Source: Clostridium psychrophilum (GTDB taxonomy: Bacteria; Bacillota; Clostridia; Clostridiales; Clostridiaceae). Taken from it: DNA of 58,540 bases. Below the pieces are notes generated by a model. It saw only the letters and a list, made by a program, of their open reading frames with translations, was not told where the DNA came from and made no database searches. Position numbers and translations under genes: made by a program. This document shows positions 10,687-21,200 of the stretch, one piece after another (positions within the stretch are counted from its first letter, which is position 1; each line of letters starts with the position of its first letter). The stretch spans positions 1-58,540 of the forward strand of contig NZ_JAHLEC010000011.1 of the NCBI RefSeq assembly GCF_018861705.1, in the 5' to 3' direction.

Positions 10687-10710
10687 TAGGAACTAAATGC
10701 TTAGTTCCTA
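10687..10710 (-). terminator. Terminator of the yabR gene
   Basis: A 10-bp stem (taggaactaa 10687-10696 with ttagttccta 10701-10710) and a 4-nt loop, followed on the minus strand by T/A-rich sequence. It lies 10 bases after the yabR stop codon. Confidence 0.75.
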
Positions 10711-10719
10711 CAGGTTTTA

Positions 10720-11133
10720 CTAATAACTTGAAGTTTTTTTACTATAACCTCTTCCTTTTCCTTCTTGATGTTTTTTAACATCTTGAAATCTTTCTTCACT
10801 GTCTTTTAGAAATTTAGTCATTATATCTTCAAAATCAGCTGTATTTGATTTGTTCTTTTCCTTATCCCAATCTATTTCTATTGGTTTAATAGACCTTTTA
10901 GGTACTCCAGCTTGTTTTATTGACAAACTTATTTTACCATTGTCATCCACAGAAATAACTTTAACTTTTACAATGTCATTTTCTTTGATATAATCATTAA
11001 CATCTTTAACGAATGTATCTGAAACTTCAGATATATGCACTAATCCTGTCTTACCCTCCACTTCTACAAACGCACCAAAATTGGTGATATTAACTACTTT
11101 ACCTTCTACAATACTTCCAGCCATTAAGGTCAT
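10720..11133 (-). CDS. yabR: S1-domain RNA-binding protein, YabR type
   Basis: One S1 RNA-binding domain fills the N-terminal 75 residues (GSIVEGKVVNITNFGAFVEV through GKISLSIKQ), followed by a charged tail. The family is related to polynucleotide phosphorylase S1 domains and general stress protein 13; its precise role is unclear, probably ribosome- or RNA-associated. Start ATG 11133 (137 residues) follows GAGGAG; a further in-frame TTG lies inside that site. The gene is the last member of the yabP-yabQ-divIC-yabR string before the tRNA operon, as in Bacillus subtilis. Confidence 0.9.
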   Translation of the reverse strand: MTLMAGSIVEGKVVNITNFGAFVEVEGKTGLVHISEVSDTFVKDVNDYIKENDIVKVKVISVDDNGKISLSIKQAGVPKRSIKPIEIDWDKEKNKSNTADFEDIMTKFLKDSEERFQDVKKHQEGKGRGYSKKTSSY

Positions 11134-11214
11134 ATTAAAAATACTCCTCCTCAAAAATTATGTTTTTTATTTTACATATTAATTTAATAATAAGTATAAC
11201 AATTATTATAGCGC

Positions 11215-11487
11215 TTAGTTTTTATTATTCATTACAGGAGTTTCACCTTCTTTAACAAGTCCTAAAATTTCTCTTGCCAATTTTTCTATATATTTATCAG
11301 TTTTAGATAACTCCACTTCATCCTGTAACGTTTTTTGCTCTTCTTTTTTCTTTTGTAATTGAATAGTATACTCTTGTAGCTGTTTTTTCTGTCTACTCAT
11401 AGTTACCTGCTGTTGAATTAAAAGATAACCTACATACATTACAATAAAAACTAATACGACACCTTTAATACTAAGTTTTTTTTTCAT
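11215..11487 (-). CDS. divIC: Septum formation initiator, DivIC/FtsB family
   Basis: Small bitopic division protein that works with FtsL and DivIB in the divisome. The 90 residues comprise a short basic N-terminus, one membrane helix (about residues 7-24) and a coiled coil rich in Gln, Lys and Glu (about 28-65). The conserved tail includes YIEKLAREILGLVKEGE. Length and position between yabQ and yabR match the family. Confidence 0.93.
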   Translation of the reverse strand: MKKKLSIKGVVLVFIVMYVGYLLIQQQVTMSRQKKQLQEYTIQLQKKKEEQKTLQDEVELSKTDKYIEKLAREILGLVKEGETPVMNNKN

Positions 11488-11580
11488 ATTCTATACCCTT
11501 TTCCTTTCAATGAAATGAGTATTGTTTATTCTTGATAAATCTATTCTAATTTGTATTGCACATTACTTCAAGCTATTTCT

Positions 11581-11985
11581 TTATAATTTATCTTTTTTTT
11601 TTCTTTTTATCTTATAAATCAATAAACTTGGTGGGTATAAAATAACATTCCATACAACTCTAACTACTCTTCCATTGAATTTTAGTGATCTATATTGGAC
11701 ATTTATAAAAGATTCACTTATGAGTCTCAAATATAAGTATACTCCTAATATCAAACAAACATACACATAGAAGTTTATGTACCCTTCATTAGTATACATC
11801 AAAAATATAAAAATCACTATAGAAGTTAATGTCCAAAACAGTAAATCCTGTATTATTGTCAAAATTTTGTTAGGATTCTTAAATCCTCTTATTAATCTAT
11901 ATATATCAAAAAATACACCAGTGATTATTCCTGATAGCAAACTGAATATTATAAGTCTAAGTTGACCCATTAAAGAAATCATCAT
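11581..11985 (-). CDS. yabQ: Spore protein YabQ
   Basis: Sporulation membrane protein required for spore cortex formation in Bacillus subtilis, where it localises to the forespore membranes. The 134 residues contain about four hydrophobic segments and a very basic C-terminal end (KIKRKKKDKL). ATG 11985 follows AGGTG. It starts 8 nt after yabP, so the two form an operon. It is normally transcribed by sigma E, but I did not identify the promoter. Confidence 0.92.
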   Translation of the reverse strand: MMISLMGQLRLIIFSLLSGIITGVFFDIYRLIRGFKNPNKILTIIQDLLFWTLTSIVIFIFLMYTNEGYINFYVYVCLILGVYLYLRLISESFINVQYRSLKFNGRVVRVVWNVILYPPSLLIYKIKRKKKDKL

Positions 11986-11993
11986 AATAGCAC

Positions 11994-12287
11994 CTACCTA
12001 AACAATCTTGATATTATACTATCTTTTTTAATTTTACTTTTATCACTAGTATACACAAAAGAATCTACTTTCCCAGTTATTATAACGTCTCCATTTTGAA
12101 CATCTAATTTATTCATCTTTAATTCTTTGCCTTTTACCATCATTGTTCCTACATCTGTGTTTAATAATATTTGGCTTTCATTAAAGTTTATAACTTCTAT
12201 AACTCCATTAATAGTTAACTTTCTTCTGTTTTCAAGCATTAATATGCTTTTCTTTACTTCTATTTTTGGTTCTCTTCTTATTTCCAT
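11994..12287 (-). CDS. yabP: Sporulation protein YabP
   Basis: A 97-residue protein of the YabP/YqfC family, mother-cell proteins needed for spore coat or cortex assembly. The conserved core (ENRRKLTINGVIEVINFNE, then GTMMVKGKELKMNKLDVQNG) is intact. ATG 12287 lies 6 nt after AAGGGGG. It sits immediately upstream of yabQ. Homology and synteny support the call; the molecular function is not established. Confidence 0.92.
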   Translation of the reverse strand: MEIRREPKIEVKKSILMLENRRKLTINGVIEVINFNESQILLNTDVGTMMVKGKELKMNKLDVQNGDVIITGKVDSFVYTSDKSKIKKDSIISRLFR

Positions 12288-12431
12288 AATATCCCCCTTA
12301 TTAATTTTACAATAAAAATTGAAAATTAGGGAATTTTACCTATTCTCAATTCTTAACTAATTACATACCATTATATTCCTATAAAATATATATGCTAATA
12401 AACCTTAATTAAGAATTGTATTTAGTAACAT

Positions 12432-12692
12432 TTATTCTTTGTCTTCTCTTCCTGATATTATTTCATACATTTCTTTTGCACTTTCTTTTGTCACACGTTC
12501 GGCAATATTTATAATTTTAGCTTTTAAAATTTGATTTGCAAATTTTATTTCTATAATATCATTTTCTGCAACTGCAGTACCAGCTTTTGCTACCTTTTCA
12601 TTTATAGAAACTCTTCCACTTAAGCAAGCTTCTTTAGCAATTGTTCTTCTCTTTATAATTCTTGATACCTTTAAATATTTGTCTAATCTCAT
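12432..12692 (-). CDS. rqcP: S4-domain ribosome quality-control factor RqcP (YabO/Hsp15 family)
   Basis: An 86-residue S4 RNA-binding protein beginning MRLDKYLKVSRIIKRRTIAK. In Bacillus, RqcP binds the stalled 50S subunit with RqcH and supports C-terminal alanine tailing of nascent chains. Length and motifs fit. It lies in the usual place between hup and yabP. The 144-bp gap to yabP contains an inverted repeat (caattcttaa/ttaagaattg), which may separate the two transcripts. Confidence 0.92.
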   Translation of the reverse strand: MRLDKYLKVSRIIKRRTIAKEACLSGRVSINEKVAKAGTAVAENDIIEIKFANQILKAKIINIAERVTKESAKEMYEIISGREDKE

Positions 12693-12758
12693 TAATACTC
12701 CCCCTTTTTAATTTTGTTTACCATTTTAATAATTTACAGAATAAAATTTTTAAAATAA

Positions 12759-12784
12759 AAAACCTAGATATACATCCAGGTTTT
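12759..12784 (-). terminator. Terminator of hup
   Basis: A stem aaaacct (12759-12765) with aggtttt (12778-12784), extended by weak pairs, followed on the minus strand by TTTTATTTT. It lies 17 bases after the hup stop codon. Confidence 0.7.
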
Positions 12785-12800
12785 CTACTTCATAGTAAAA

Positions 12801-13076
12801 TTATTTATTTACTATCTCTTTAAATTCCTTACCAGCTTTAAAGACTGGAACTGTTGAAGCTGCAATTTGTATTTCTTCTTTTGTTCTTGGGTTTCTTCCC
12901 ATTCTAGCTGCTCTATCTCTTGTTTCGAATGTTCCAAATCCAACTAATTGAACTTTTTCACCTTTTTCTAATGTTTCTTCAATACTTTCTATAATTCCTT
13001 TTAGAGCTGCTTCCGCATCTTTTTTTGTTAAATTAGATTTTTCTGCAATACTTGTTATTAATTCTGATTTATTCAT
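12801..13076 (-). CDS. hup: HU family DNA-binding protein
   Basis: Histone-like protein that bends and compacts DNA as a dimer. 91 residues, starting MNKSELITSIAEKSNLTKKD and carrying the family core GFGTFETRDRAARMGRNPRT, which holds the beta-arm with the intercalating proline. ATG 13076 follows GAGGAGG by 7 nt. It stands alone between mazG and rqcP with its own terminator, as expected for a strongly expressed gene. Confidence 0.97.
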   Translation of the reverse strand: MNKSELITSIAEKSNLTKKDAEAALKGIIESIEETLEKGEKVQLVGFGTFETRDRAARMGRNPRTKEEIQIAASTVPVFKAGKEFKEIVNK

Positions 13077-13209
13077 ATTTGTTACCTCCTCGTAATGAGT
13101 ATCCTATTCCTAGTGCACACTCGTAAAGTGCATACACCATTAAATAGCATATTCTTCACTAATTTTGAATTTCCTTCTTTTTTGTTTAAATTTTATTTTA
13201 CAAATAAAC

Positions 13210-14655
13210 TTATCCTCTTTTAGATTCGTTCCATAATTCGTCCATTTCAGCAAGTGACATTGTCAACAAATCTAAATTTTTACTCCTTGCGTTCTCTTCT
13301 ATGTACTGGAAGCGATTGATAAATTTATCTATAGTATAATTTACTGCAAATTCAGGGTCTATGTCAAGTAGTCTAGCAACATTTACAGTAGAAAACACCA
13401 AATCTCCCACTTCTTCTAGTATTTTTGCCCTATTATCGTGTTTATATACATCTCTTACTTCTTGTAATTCTTCTAAAACTTTTTCCATTGCAGGTTCAAC
13501 ACTCTCCCAATCAAAACCTACTTTTGATGCCTTTTGCTGAACTTTTTCTGCTCTCATTAGACCTGGCAAATTTTTAGGAACATGTTTTAGTATATCAGTA
13601 TAACTGCTAAAACCTTTTTCTTTTGTTTTAATATTTTCCCAACTTTCTAAAACCTGCTTAGTATTTTTGCTTTGTTTACTTTTAAAAATATGAGGATGTC
13701 TATTTATCATCTTATTTGTAACACCTTTAATTACATCATTTATATTAAAAAAGCCCTCTTCTTTTCCTATTTGCGAATGGAATACCACTTGAAGTAATAC
13801 ATCTCCGAGTTCCTCAATAATATTATCTTCGTCTTTTGCATCTATTGCCTCTAGTACCTCATATGATTCTTCAATAAGACATTTTTTCAAAGATTCATGA
13901 GTTTGTTCTTTGTCCCATGAACATCCATTCTCACCTCTTAATGTGTTTATAACTTTTAATAAATCATGAAAGTCTTTTGTGGCCTCTAGGTCTTTTGGTA
14001 TATATATTGATGTTAAATAATCTATATCTTTTTGCCTATCTAATTCATATAAATTGATTTCCCTAATGCTTTCTAAGCCTTCGACGCCTGCTGCTCTAAC
14101 AAATTTAATTTTCATATCATCTTTGTAATACTCAAGTAAAGCAAGTTTTACGTCCGTTGCTATAGAAACATTATAAACTTGAGTTATTAAAAGCCCTACT
14201 CTTTTATCAAGGATTTGATTTTCTATATCAAAAGCATCTATAATTTTTAATCCTTCTATAGGATCTAATTTTAAACTCTGAATTACAGCATCTATGAAAC
14301 TTACTGCCGGCATAATTTTTATATCAATATTGTTTATACCACAAAGTTTTATTAAAATTTTGACAGATGTTTCAGCCACAAGAGGATGACCTGGAACTCC
14401 ATAAATAATATCTCCATATTTTTCATGTTTTGAAATAAGATCTTCTGCAATAGATTTATACACATCATCGAAGTTATTATACTTTTCATACTTATTATCA
14501 TAGGTTTCAAATTTGATACCTTTAGATTTCAAATAATCTACTGTTGGGTGTTTTTCTGTTCTTAAGTAAATTTTTTTATCTCCCTTAAGAATTTGAAGTG
14601 TTCCTATCGTTAGTGCTTCTACTGATCCTGGTCCAAGTCCCACCACTTTAATCAT
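13210..14655 (-). CDS. mazG: Tetrapyrrole methylase-like / MazG nucleotide pyrophosphohydrolase (YabN)
   Basis: Bifunctional-looking protein of 481 residues. The N-terminal half is an SAM-dependent tetrapyrrole-methylase fold (IKVVGLGPGSVEALTIGT). The C-terminal half is a MazG NTP pyrophosphohydrolase with the metal-binding helix ECW-type motif (EESYEVLEAID, then EELGDVLLQVVFHSQ) in tandem arrangement. MazG proteins hydrolyse aberrant or surplus NTPs; the methylase half has no settled function. It starts 19 nt after spoVB, so they are cotranscribed. Confidence 0.94.
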   Translation of the reverse strand: MIKVVGLGPGSVEALTIGTLQILKGDKKIYLRTEKHPTVDYLKSKGIKFETYDNKYEKYNNFDDVYKSIAEDLISKHEKYGDIIYGVPGHPLVAETSVKILIKLCGINNIDIKIMPAVSFIDAVIQSLKLDPIEGLKIIDAFDIENQILDKRVGLLITQVYNVSIATDVKLALLEYYKDDMKIKFVRAAGVEGLESIREINLYELDRQKDIDYLTSIYIPKDLEATKDFHDLLKVINTLRGENGCSWDKEQTHESLKKCLIEESYEVLEAIDAKDEDNIIEELGDVLLQVVFHSQIGKEEGFFNINDVIKGVTNKMINRHPHIFKSKQSKNTKQVLESWENIKTKEKGFSSYTDILKHVPKNLPGLMRAEKVQQKASKVGFDWESVEPAMEKVLEELQEVRDVYKHDNRAKILEEVGDLVFSTVNVARLLDIDPEFAVNYTIDKFINRFQYIEENARSKNLDLLTMSLAEMDELWNESKRG

Positions 14656-14674
14656 TAGCTTCTACTCCTTTTTT

Positions 14675-16213
14675 TTATTTTTGCCTCAAGAATTTCTTTT
14701 TAATTTCTTGATATTCAAATATTCTAAGAAGCAAAACAAATATTAAATAAATTACAATGCCTATTATTATGGATATTAAACAAGACAATCCTTTACTCAT
14801 TGTATAATTATAAACAATAGCATTACTAAATACAACTGCAACTATCATTATCATAGCAGCAATAGCAGGTTTTATAAAAGCATCTACGAAATTGAATTTT
14901 ATATTTAAACTTTTCTTTAATTCATGCATATTCAATAAACAACTTGTAACATATCCCAAAATAGTTCCTATAACTGCCCCATATATATTTACAGATGAAA
15001 GTGAAACTAACACATATGTTATAACAACCTTTACTATGCAACCTATTGCTAGATTATATACTGGTTTCATATAATTGCCTATGCTCTGAAGTATTGCAGT
15101 GCTTGTTTGGGTTAAAATAACAAAAGGTATACAAATCGATATATACTTAAGAATTTCATATCCTGCTGCATCTTTCATAAAAACTAAATTCATTATAGGA
15201 TAAGCCATAAAAAACAAGCCTAGAGCCGATGGTAATGAAATAACATTAGACAATTTTACAGCCATATCTACCTTTTTAATTAGTTCGCGTCGTTTACCCA
15301 GAGAAAATGCTTCTGCAATTATTGGCACTAGAGACGCGCATAGTGCCACTGAAAGTGCTAAAGGTACATTCATTAAGGTAAATGCCTTTCCAGTCAATTG
15401 GCCATACATTACTGCAGATTGTAATTGTGAAAATCCCGCCTTTAAAAGCTGCTGTGGGACTAAAATAGAATCTATTAGCGACATAATAGTGCCCACTGCA
15501 GCTCCCATAGATATTGGTAATGCAGCCTTACCTAACTCCCCTAAAATATATTTATGTTTTAATGTTCTTCTTACTGTTTGTTCTTTTTTTACTTTAAAAT
15601 AAGTTGAGACTAAATATATGCTTCCCATTATAGCCCCGACAAGCGTGCCTAAAGCTGCCCCTCCTGCAGCATACTCAATACCCCTTGGAAACAACAAATA
15701 TGCAAACAGAACTCCAGCCACAACTCTTCCCACCTGTTCTATTACTTGTGATATAGCCGTTGGTCTAACATTCTGAAGTCCTTGGAAAAAGCCCCTAAAA
15801 GTACACATAATAGAAACAAAAATTGGTGCTACTGCAATAGCCAAAAAAGAGTAATATGATTTAGGATTCCATTTTAATATCGTTATAATGGGTTTCGCAA
15901 ACAATACCATAAATGTAGTAAATGCAGCACCTAATACAATCATAAAAAGAAGTGTTTGTCTTAAAACCTGATGAACTCCTTCTCTATCATTTTTAGCGTT
16001 CATTTCTGCAATAAGTTTGGACATTGCTATTGGTACACCAGATGCTACTGCTACAAAAAACATATAGAGTGGGTATGACATCTGATAATATCCCATTCCC
16101 TCATCCTTTATAAGTGCCTGTATTGGTATTCTAAAAAATAGTCCTAAAAATCTTGCAAATAATCCTGCAAATCCAAGTATAATAGTTCCTTTTATTAATG
16201 AATGTTTCTTCAT
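14675..16213 (-). CDS. spoVB: Stage V sporulation protein B, MATE/MurJ-like lipid flippase
   Basis: Polytopic membrane protein of 512 residues with about 14 hydrophobic helices, belonging to the polysaccharide transport (MOP) superfamily. In Bacillus, SpoVB is needed for spore cortex peptidoglycan and is thought to move lipid-linked precursors. The N-terminus SLIKGTIILGFAGLFARFLG and the loop RIPIQALIKDEGMGYYQMSY are typical. ATG 16213 follows GGAGG. It lies between spoVT and mazG as in Bacillus, separated from spoVT by the hairpin at 16310-16363. Confidence 0.94.
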   Translation of the reverse strand: MKKHSLIKGTIILGFAGLFARFLGLFFRIPIQALIKDEGMGYYQMSYPLYMFFVAVASGVPIAMSKLIAEMNAKNDREGVHQVLRQTLLFMIVLGAAFTTFMVLFAKPIITILKWNPKSYYSFLAIAVAPIFVSIMCTFRGFFQGLQNVRPTAISQVIEQVGRVVAGVLFAYLLFPRGIEYAAGGAALGTLVGAIMGSIYLVSTYFKVKKEQTVRRTLKHKYILGELGKAALPISMGAAVGTIMSLIDSILVPQQLLKAGFSQLQSAVMYGQLTGKAFTLMNVPLALSVALCASLVPIIAEAFSLGKRRELIKKVDMAVKLSNVISLPSALGLFFMAYPIMNLVFMKDAAGYEILKYISICIPFVILTQTSTAILQSIGNYMKPVYNLAIGCIVKVVITYVLVSLSSVNIYGAVIGTILGYVTSCLLNMHELKKSLNIKFNFVDAFIKPAIAAMIMIVAVVFSNAIVYNYTMSKGLSCLISIIIGIVIYLIFVLLLRIFEYQEIKKKFLRQK

Positions 16214-16309
16214 AATAACCTCCTTGTAATCACTTTCGTATATGTAATAATTACAGTCTCTGATTATAATTATTTGATTTAGGAGGTTATTATTACTTAT
16301 ATTTCAAAA

Positions 16310-16363
16310 AAAAGTATATATTACTGAAAAAGTGTTCCACTTCATTCAGTAATATATACTTTT
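16310..16363. terminator. Long hairpin between spoVT and spoVB
   Basis: A perfect 19-bp stem (16310-16328 with 16345-16363) whose loop, agtgttccact, can itself pair. It is flanked by A on the left and T on the right, so it can terminate in both directions; here it ends spoVT transcription. Its outer sequence aaaagtatatattact is the same as the ends of the inverted-repeat element at 41235-41421. Confidence 0.8.
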
Positions 16364-16375
16364 TAGGTTCTAAAC

Positions 16376-16927
16376 CTATTGTTCCATTTGTTTGCCTAGA
16401 AAAGAAGCTGCAGTTTCAGCTAGTTTTAATTCCAGGTTTCCGAATTTAATTTGTGGTTCTGTAGATATTATTAGCACTGCACCAATTGCATCTCCTTCAG
16501 TTATTATAGGAGCAATTACCTGCGCATTATATTTATTTTCTACTTCATCATCATATAAAGCTATGGTTTTCTCTGATCCTTCACCTAATACAATTGCTTT
16601 CCTATTTTCCATTGCTTTTTCGAGTTCTATACTAACTTTCTTATCAACGTACTCCTTCTTAGGACAACCGCTTACAGATATTATGTTGTCTTTATCGCAT
16701 ATGATTATTATGTTACCTATAGTTTGTTGTAATGATTCAGCATATTCTCTAGAAAATTCACTTAATTCTCCTATAGGTGAATATTTCTTTAATATAACTC
16801 CGCCTTCTCTATCAGTAAATATTTCTAATGGGTCTCCTTCTCGTATTCTTAAAGTTCTCCTTATTTCTTTAGGTATTACAACTCTTCCTAAATCATCTAT
16901 TCTTCTTACTATTCCGGTTGCTTTCAT
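16376..16927 (-). CDS. spoVT: Stage V sporulation protein T, AbrB-family regulator
   Basis: Forespore transcription factor that modulates sigma-G-dependent genes. The N-terminal AbrB swapped-hairpin DNA-binding domain is seen in MKATGIVRRIDDLGRVVIPK (residues 1-20) and continues to about residue 50. A GAF-like effector domain fills residues 60-183. Length 183 is close to the Bacillus protein. ATG 16927 follows GAGGAGG. A sigma-G-like promoter lies upstream. Confidence 0.96.
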   Translation of the reverse strand: MKATGIVRRIDDLGRVVIPKEIRRTLRIREGDPLEIFTDREGGVILKKYSPIGELSEFSREYAESLQQTIGNIIIICDKDNIISVSGCPKKEYVDKKVSIELEKAMENRKAIVLGEGSEKTIALYDDEVENKYNAQVIAPIITEGDAIGAVLIISTEPQIKFGNLELKLAETAASFLGKQMEQ

Positions 16928-16976
16928 TTAATTAATTCCTCCTCGTATAAAATCTTATATAATATACTAGCTCTAT

Positions 16977-17006
16977 TATTATCTTTCAAAATTTGAAATT
17001 TTATGC
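16977..17006 (-). promoter_or_regulatory. Candidate sigma-G promoter of spoVT
   Basis: On the minus strand GCATA (17002-17006) and GATAATA (16977-16983) are 18 bp apart. The sigma-G consensus is GHATR and CATWHTA with 17-18 bp, so there is one mismatch at the first -10 base. In Bacillus, spoVT is transcribed by sigma G. Candidate only. Confidence 0.5.
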
Positions 17007-17132
17007 ACTTTTGTATATGTTTAATTTTTTTATACAAAAAAGGCCTATAATGCTTAAGTATACAATTTTTATTGCATATTTTTTATTATATGTAATAATA
17101 TTACTTAATCGTTCTATTTCTAATCAAAAAAT

Positions 17133-17163
17133 AAAGAATACCTTCATAATAAAGGTATTCTTT
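17133..17163 (-). terminator. Terminator of prsA
   Basis: A stem aaagaatacctt (17133-17144) with aaggtattcttt (17152-17163) and a 7-nt loop. The minus strand continues into ATTTTTTGATT. It lies about 20 bases after the prsA stop codon. Confidence 0.8.
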
Positions 17164-17183
17164 AACGTTATTAATATAAAATG

Positions 17184-18176
17184 CTATAGATTATTTGCGT
17201 ATTTTACTATTTTAGCTTCTGTCTGCCATTTCTTCATAGCTGCAGTCCATAATTTAGTTTGTTCTGTTGTTATGAGTGTTTTTTCTATACTCGACTTAAC
17301 AGTTGCAAATTTCTTTTCAGGAGTTGCTGTATTTTTGATAGATTTTATTATGTGCCATCCATATTGAGTTTTAACAGGCTGTGATATTGTGCCTTGTTTT
17401 ACCTTTATAGCCGCTTTCATAAATGTTTTATCCATTTGAGCATCATTGTACTTTAAAGTTCCTAAATCTCCGCCTTTATCCTTTGTTGCGTCTGTGCCTT
17501 TCTCTTTCGCAAGTTTAGCAAAAGTTTCACCAGCATCTAAACGTTTCTTAATAGCTTTAGCTTCCGGTTCAGTTGCAACTAAAATATGAGCTACATGAAT
17601 GCTGCCATCTGTAAATTCATTAGGATTAGCATTGTAGTATGCCTTTTCCTGTGCCTGTGTTACTTTTACATTTTTAGTAATATAACTTTGTACTATATTA
17701 TATATAATACCTGGTTTTATTATTCTTTCCTTTAGTTGTGCTTCTGTAAGGCTAGCTTGTGCTAATGCCTCAGTAAACTTAGCATCCGTTCCTGAGCTGC
17801 TTTTTATTTGTGCTAGTTGATTGTTTACTTGTGCATTTAATTGAGCATCTGTAGGCATTAGTTTAAGTTCTACAGCTTTATAATCTGTAATTTTTTCTGT
17901 AATTAATTCTTCTAATACTTGTTGTTTTTGAGTTGTTATCTGAGACTTAGCCTCAGTATTGGTTTTATAGCTTGTTCCATACTGCGTTTCTAGTTGTTTA
18001 TAAAAGCCTGCTAATTGTTCATCAACATCTCCTCTAGTTATTTTAGAACCAAAGACCTTTGCTACTGAACTATTCGCAATACCTTTGGGTGTTTTTTCAA
18101 TCATATTACAGCCCATTAACGATGTAGCAAACATAGTTATTAAAGCCGCAGTAATTATTTTTTTTACGTTTTTCAT
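17184..18176 (-). CDS. prsA: Foldase lipoprotein PrsA (parvulin-type peptidyl-prolyl isomerase)
   Basis: Extracytoplasmic lipoprotein that helps secreted proteins fold. Signal peptide with lipobox SLMGC puts the lipidated Cys at residue 23. An N-terminal SurA-like chaperone region (about 45-180) is followed by a parvulin PPIase domain (about 190-285: GSIHVAHILV, GGDLGTLKY, YGWHIIKS). 330 residues is normal for clostridia. It lies between mfd and spoVT, which is common in Clostridium. I see no missing motif. Confidence 0.94.
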   Translation of the reverse strand: MKNVKKIITAALITMFATSLMGCNMIEKTPKGIANSSVAKVFGSKITRGDVDEQLAGFYKQLETQYGTSYKTNTEAKSQITTQKQQVLEELITEKITDYKAVELKLMPTDAQLNAQVNNQLAQIKSSSGTDAKFTEALAQASLTEAQLKERIIKPGIIYNIVQSYITKNVKVTQAQEKAYYNANPNEFTDGSIHVAHILVATEPEAKAIKKRLDAGETFAKLAKEKGTDATKDKGGDLGTLKYNDAQMDKTFMKAAIKVKQGTISQPVKTQYGWHIIKSIKNTATPEKKFATVKSSIEKTLITTEQTKLWTAAMKKWQTEAKIVKYANNL

Positions 18177-18249
18177 TATATTTCCCCCATTCTATATGTA
18201 ATATCGCCCCTTAAGTTATGCTACGATACCCATTGATTTTAACACAAAT

Positions 18250-21200
18250 CTATTTGGTTTCGACAATACTTTTTATATAATTTACAATTTCTATGAGATT
18301 TTTCAGTACCTCTTCCTTATTCAAATTCTTAATTTTATATGCAAATGCTGGCTCCTTACCTAATTTAAATACAATATTCCTGTTGTATTTAGTAACCAAA
18401 GCCTTAACTAATTCTTTAGTTATTCTTTGACTTGTATCAAATTGTAATAATACTTCATTCTTTTCTTCTTTAATCTCTATTATTCCCACTTGTGATGATA
18501 TACATCTAAGATAAGCAATATCCATAAGACTTGCAACACAAGTTGGTATATCTGAGAACCTATCTTCTATTTCTTCTTGTATATCTAACATGTCAACACG
18601 TGAATCAATAGCCGCAATTTTTTTGTAAATCTCAATTTTTTGCATTTCATCTTCAATGTATGTTCCAGGAATATATGCATCTATCTCTATTTCAACAGTT
18701 GTTTCAATAGGCTCGGTCTCTGCATCGCCTCTTATATGTTTTACTGTCTCCTCAAGCATCCTACAGTATAAATCATAACCAACTGCAGCCATATGACCGT
18801 GTTGAGCCCCGCCCATCATATTTCCAGCACCACGTATTTCAAGATCTCTCATTGCTATTTTAAAACCTGACCCTAATTCTGTGAAATCTTTAATTGCTTT
18901 AAGTCTTTTTTCAGCTACCTCAGTTAATACCTTATCTTTTTTATAAGTTAGGTAAGCATAAGCTATTCTATTTGATCTTCCTACTCTACCTCTTAATTGA
19001 TATAGCTGAGATAGTCCCATTTTATCCGCTTCATAAATAATAATTGTATTTGTATTTTGGATATCTATACCGGTCTCAATAATTGTAGTGCACGTTAATA
19101 TGTCATACTTATTCTCCATAAAATCTATCATAACAGATTCTAATTCTCTTTCAGTCATTTGCCCATGTGCAATGCATATTCTTGCTTCTGGAACTAATTT
19201 ACCCATATATGCAGCCATATCTTTAATAGTTTCTACTCTATTGTAAACAAAAAAAACTTGACCATGTCTATTAATCTCCCTTAAAATAGCATCCCTTATT
19301 AATTGATCGTTAAACTCAACAACATAAGTTTGTATTGGATAACGCTCATCTGGTGGTGTTTCTATCACACTTATGTCTCGAACTCCAGTAAGCGACATAT
19401 GGAGAGTTCTTGGAATAGGAGTAGCTGTAAGAGTAATTACATCTATATTCTTTCTTAGGCTCTTTATTTTTTCTTTATGAGTCACTCCAAAACGTTGTTC
19501 CTCATCTATAATTAATACTCCTAAATCTTTAAATTTTACATCGCTCTGAATTATTCTGTGTGTTCCTATTAATATATCTACATTTCCCTCTTTTGTAGCT
19601 TTAATTACAAGTTTCTGCTGAGCAGGTGATCTAAACCTACTTACCATTTCTACTTTCACAGGAAAATCAGAAAATCTTTTTGTAAGATTTTTATAATGTT
19701 GCTCCGCAAGTATAGTCGTTGGAACTAAGAATGCTACTTGTTTACCATCCATAACTGCTTTAAAAGCCGCTCTAACAGCTACTTCTGTTTTGCCATATCC
19801 AACGTCTCCACATATTAACCTATCCATAGGTTTATCCGATTCCATATCTTTTTTAATTTCTTCAATTGCTATCAATTGATCTGGAGTTTCATCAAAAGGG
19901 AATTCTTCTTCAAATTGTTTTTGCCATACAGTATCCTTGCTATATTTGTGTCCCTTAAGTGTAGCTCTTGTAGCATAAAGCTTTACCAAATCCTCTGCAA
20001 TATCTGCAATTGAGTTTTTAACTTTATTTTTAGCCTTTACCCATTCTGCCCCACCTAATTTGCTAATTTTTGGTGCTTTCCCTTCACTTCCAATATATTT
20101 TTGTACTAAGTCTAATTGCTCTACTGGAACATAAAGGGTATCTCCAGAATTATAACTCAGCTGCAAATAATCTCTTTTATGTCCACGAACCTCTAATTGC
20201 TTAATTCCTTTGTATACACCTATTCCATGATTTACATGAACAACATAGTCCCCCAATTTAAGTTCTGTAAAACTTTTAATTTTACTTACTCCCTTTTTGT
20301 TGGCCTTTCTTGTTGTTTTTCTTTTTGATCCACCAAAAACCTCTTTATCAGATATAACACATAACTTTAGCTCTGGATACTCAAATCCTTTTAATTGATT
20401 ACCAAATGTTACAACTACTTCACCAAACTCAATTTGAGAAATGCTGTCTTTATATACACTTTCTATTCCCCTATCTCTAAGAGTTGCTATTAGTCTTTCT
20501 CCCCTAGTTCTTGTTCCAGATAAAATTACAATCTTATATCCTTTACTTTTTTTATCCAATATATCATCAATGAGCATATCTAATTGGCCATGATAATTAT
20601 AAATAGTAATTTGAGAAAAAGAGACTATAGCCTTTGGCTTAAGTAATTTTGTAGTTTTAGCAATAGCATTTATTGTAATAACTTCTCTGCTTTCTAAATT
20701 CTCACAGATGTTTTCCTTATTAAATAAAACATCTGCTTGCCTTGGAAGTATACTTCCTCTTTTTAAAAATGTTTCATAATTTTCTTCAAACTCAAGATAT
20801 ACACTATCTAATTTTCCTTGACATCTTTGAGCATCATCTACTATTATAAGTGACCCTTTCATGTAATCTAAAAAAGTCGATGTTTTATCATAAAAATAAG
20901 GCATATAACTATCAATATCCTTGAATCCACCAGTTTCTTTAAGTGATTCTAAATTGGCATTTACTAAAGATTTTATCCTGTCTATAATTTCCTTGTCCTT
21001 TTTTTTACTAAAATTACCTAATACTTTATCCAAATCTTCTTTTATTTCGTTATATCCTTTTTCTCTACTATCATGAGTCAGTATTATCTCTTTTGCCGGG
21101 AATATATTTATTACAGATACCTTATCAATGCTCCTTTGAGTTTCACTATTAAAAGTCCTAATAGAATCTATTTCATCATCATAGAGTTCTATCCTAAATG

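Noticed and set aside
16392-16931. Plus-strand frame of 179 residues opposite spoVT
   Set aside because: It is a shadow of the well-supported spoVT gene; no ribosome-binding site.
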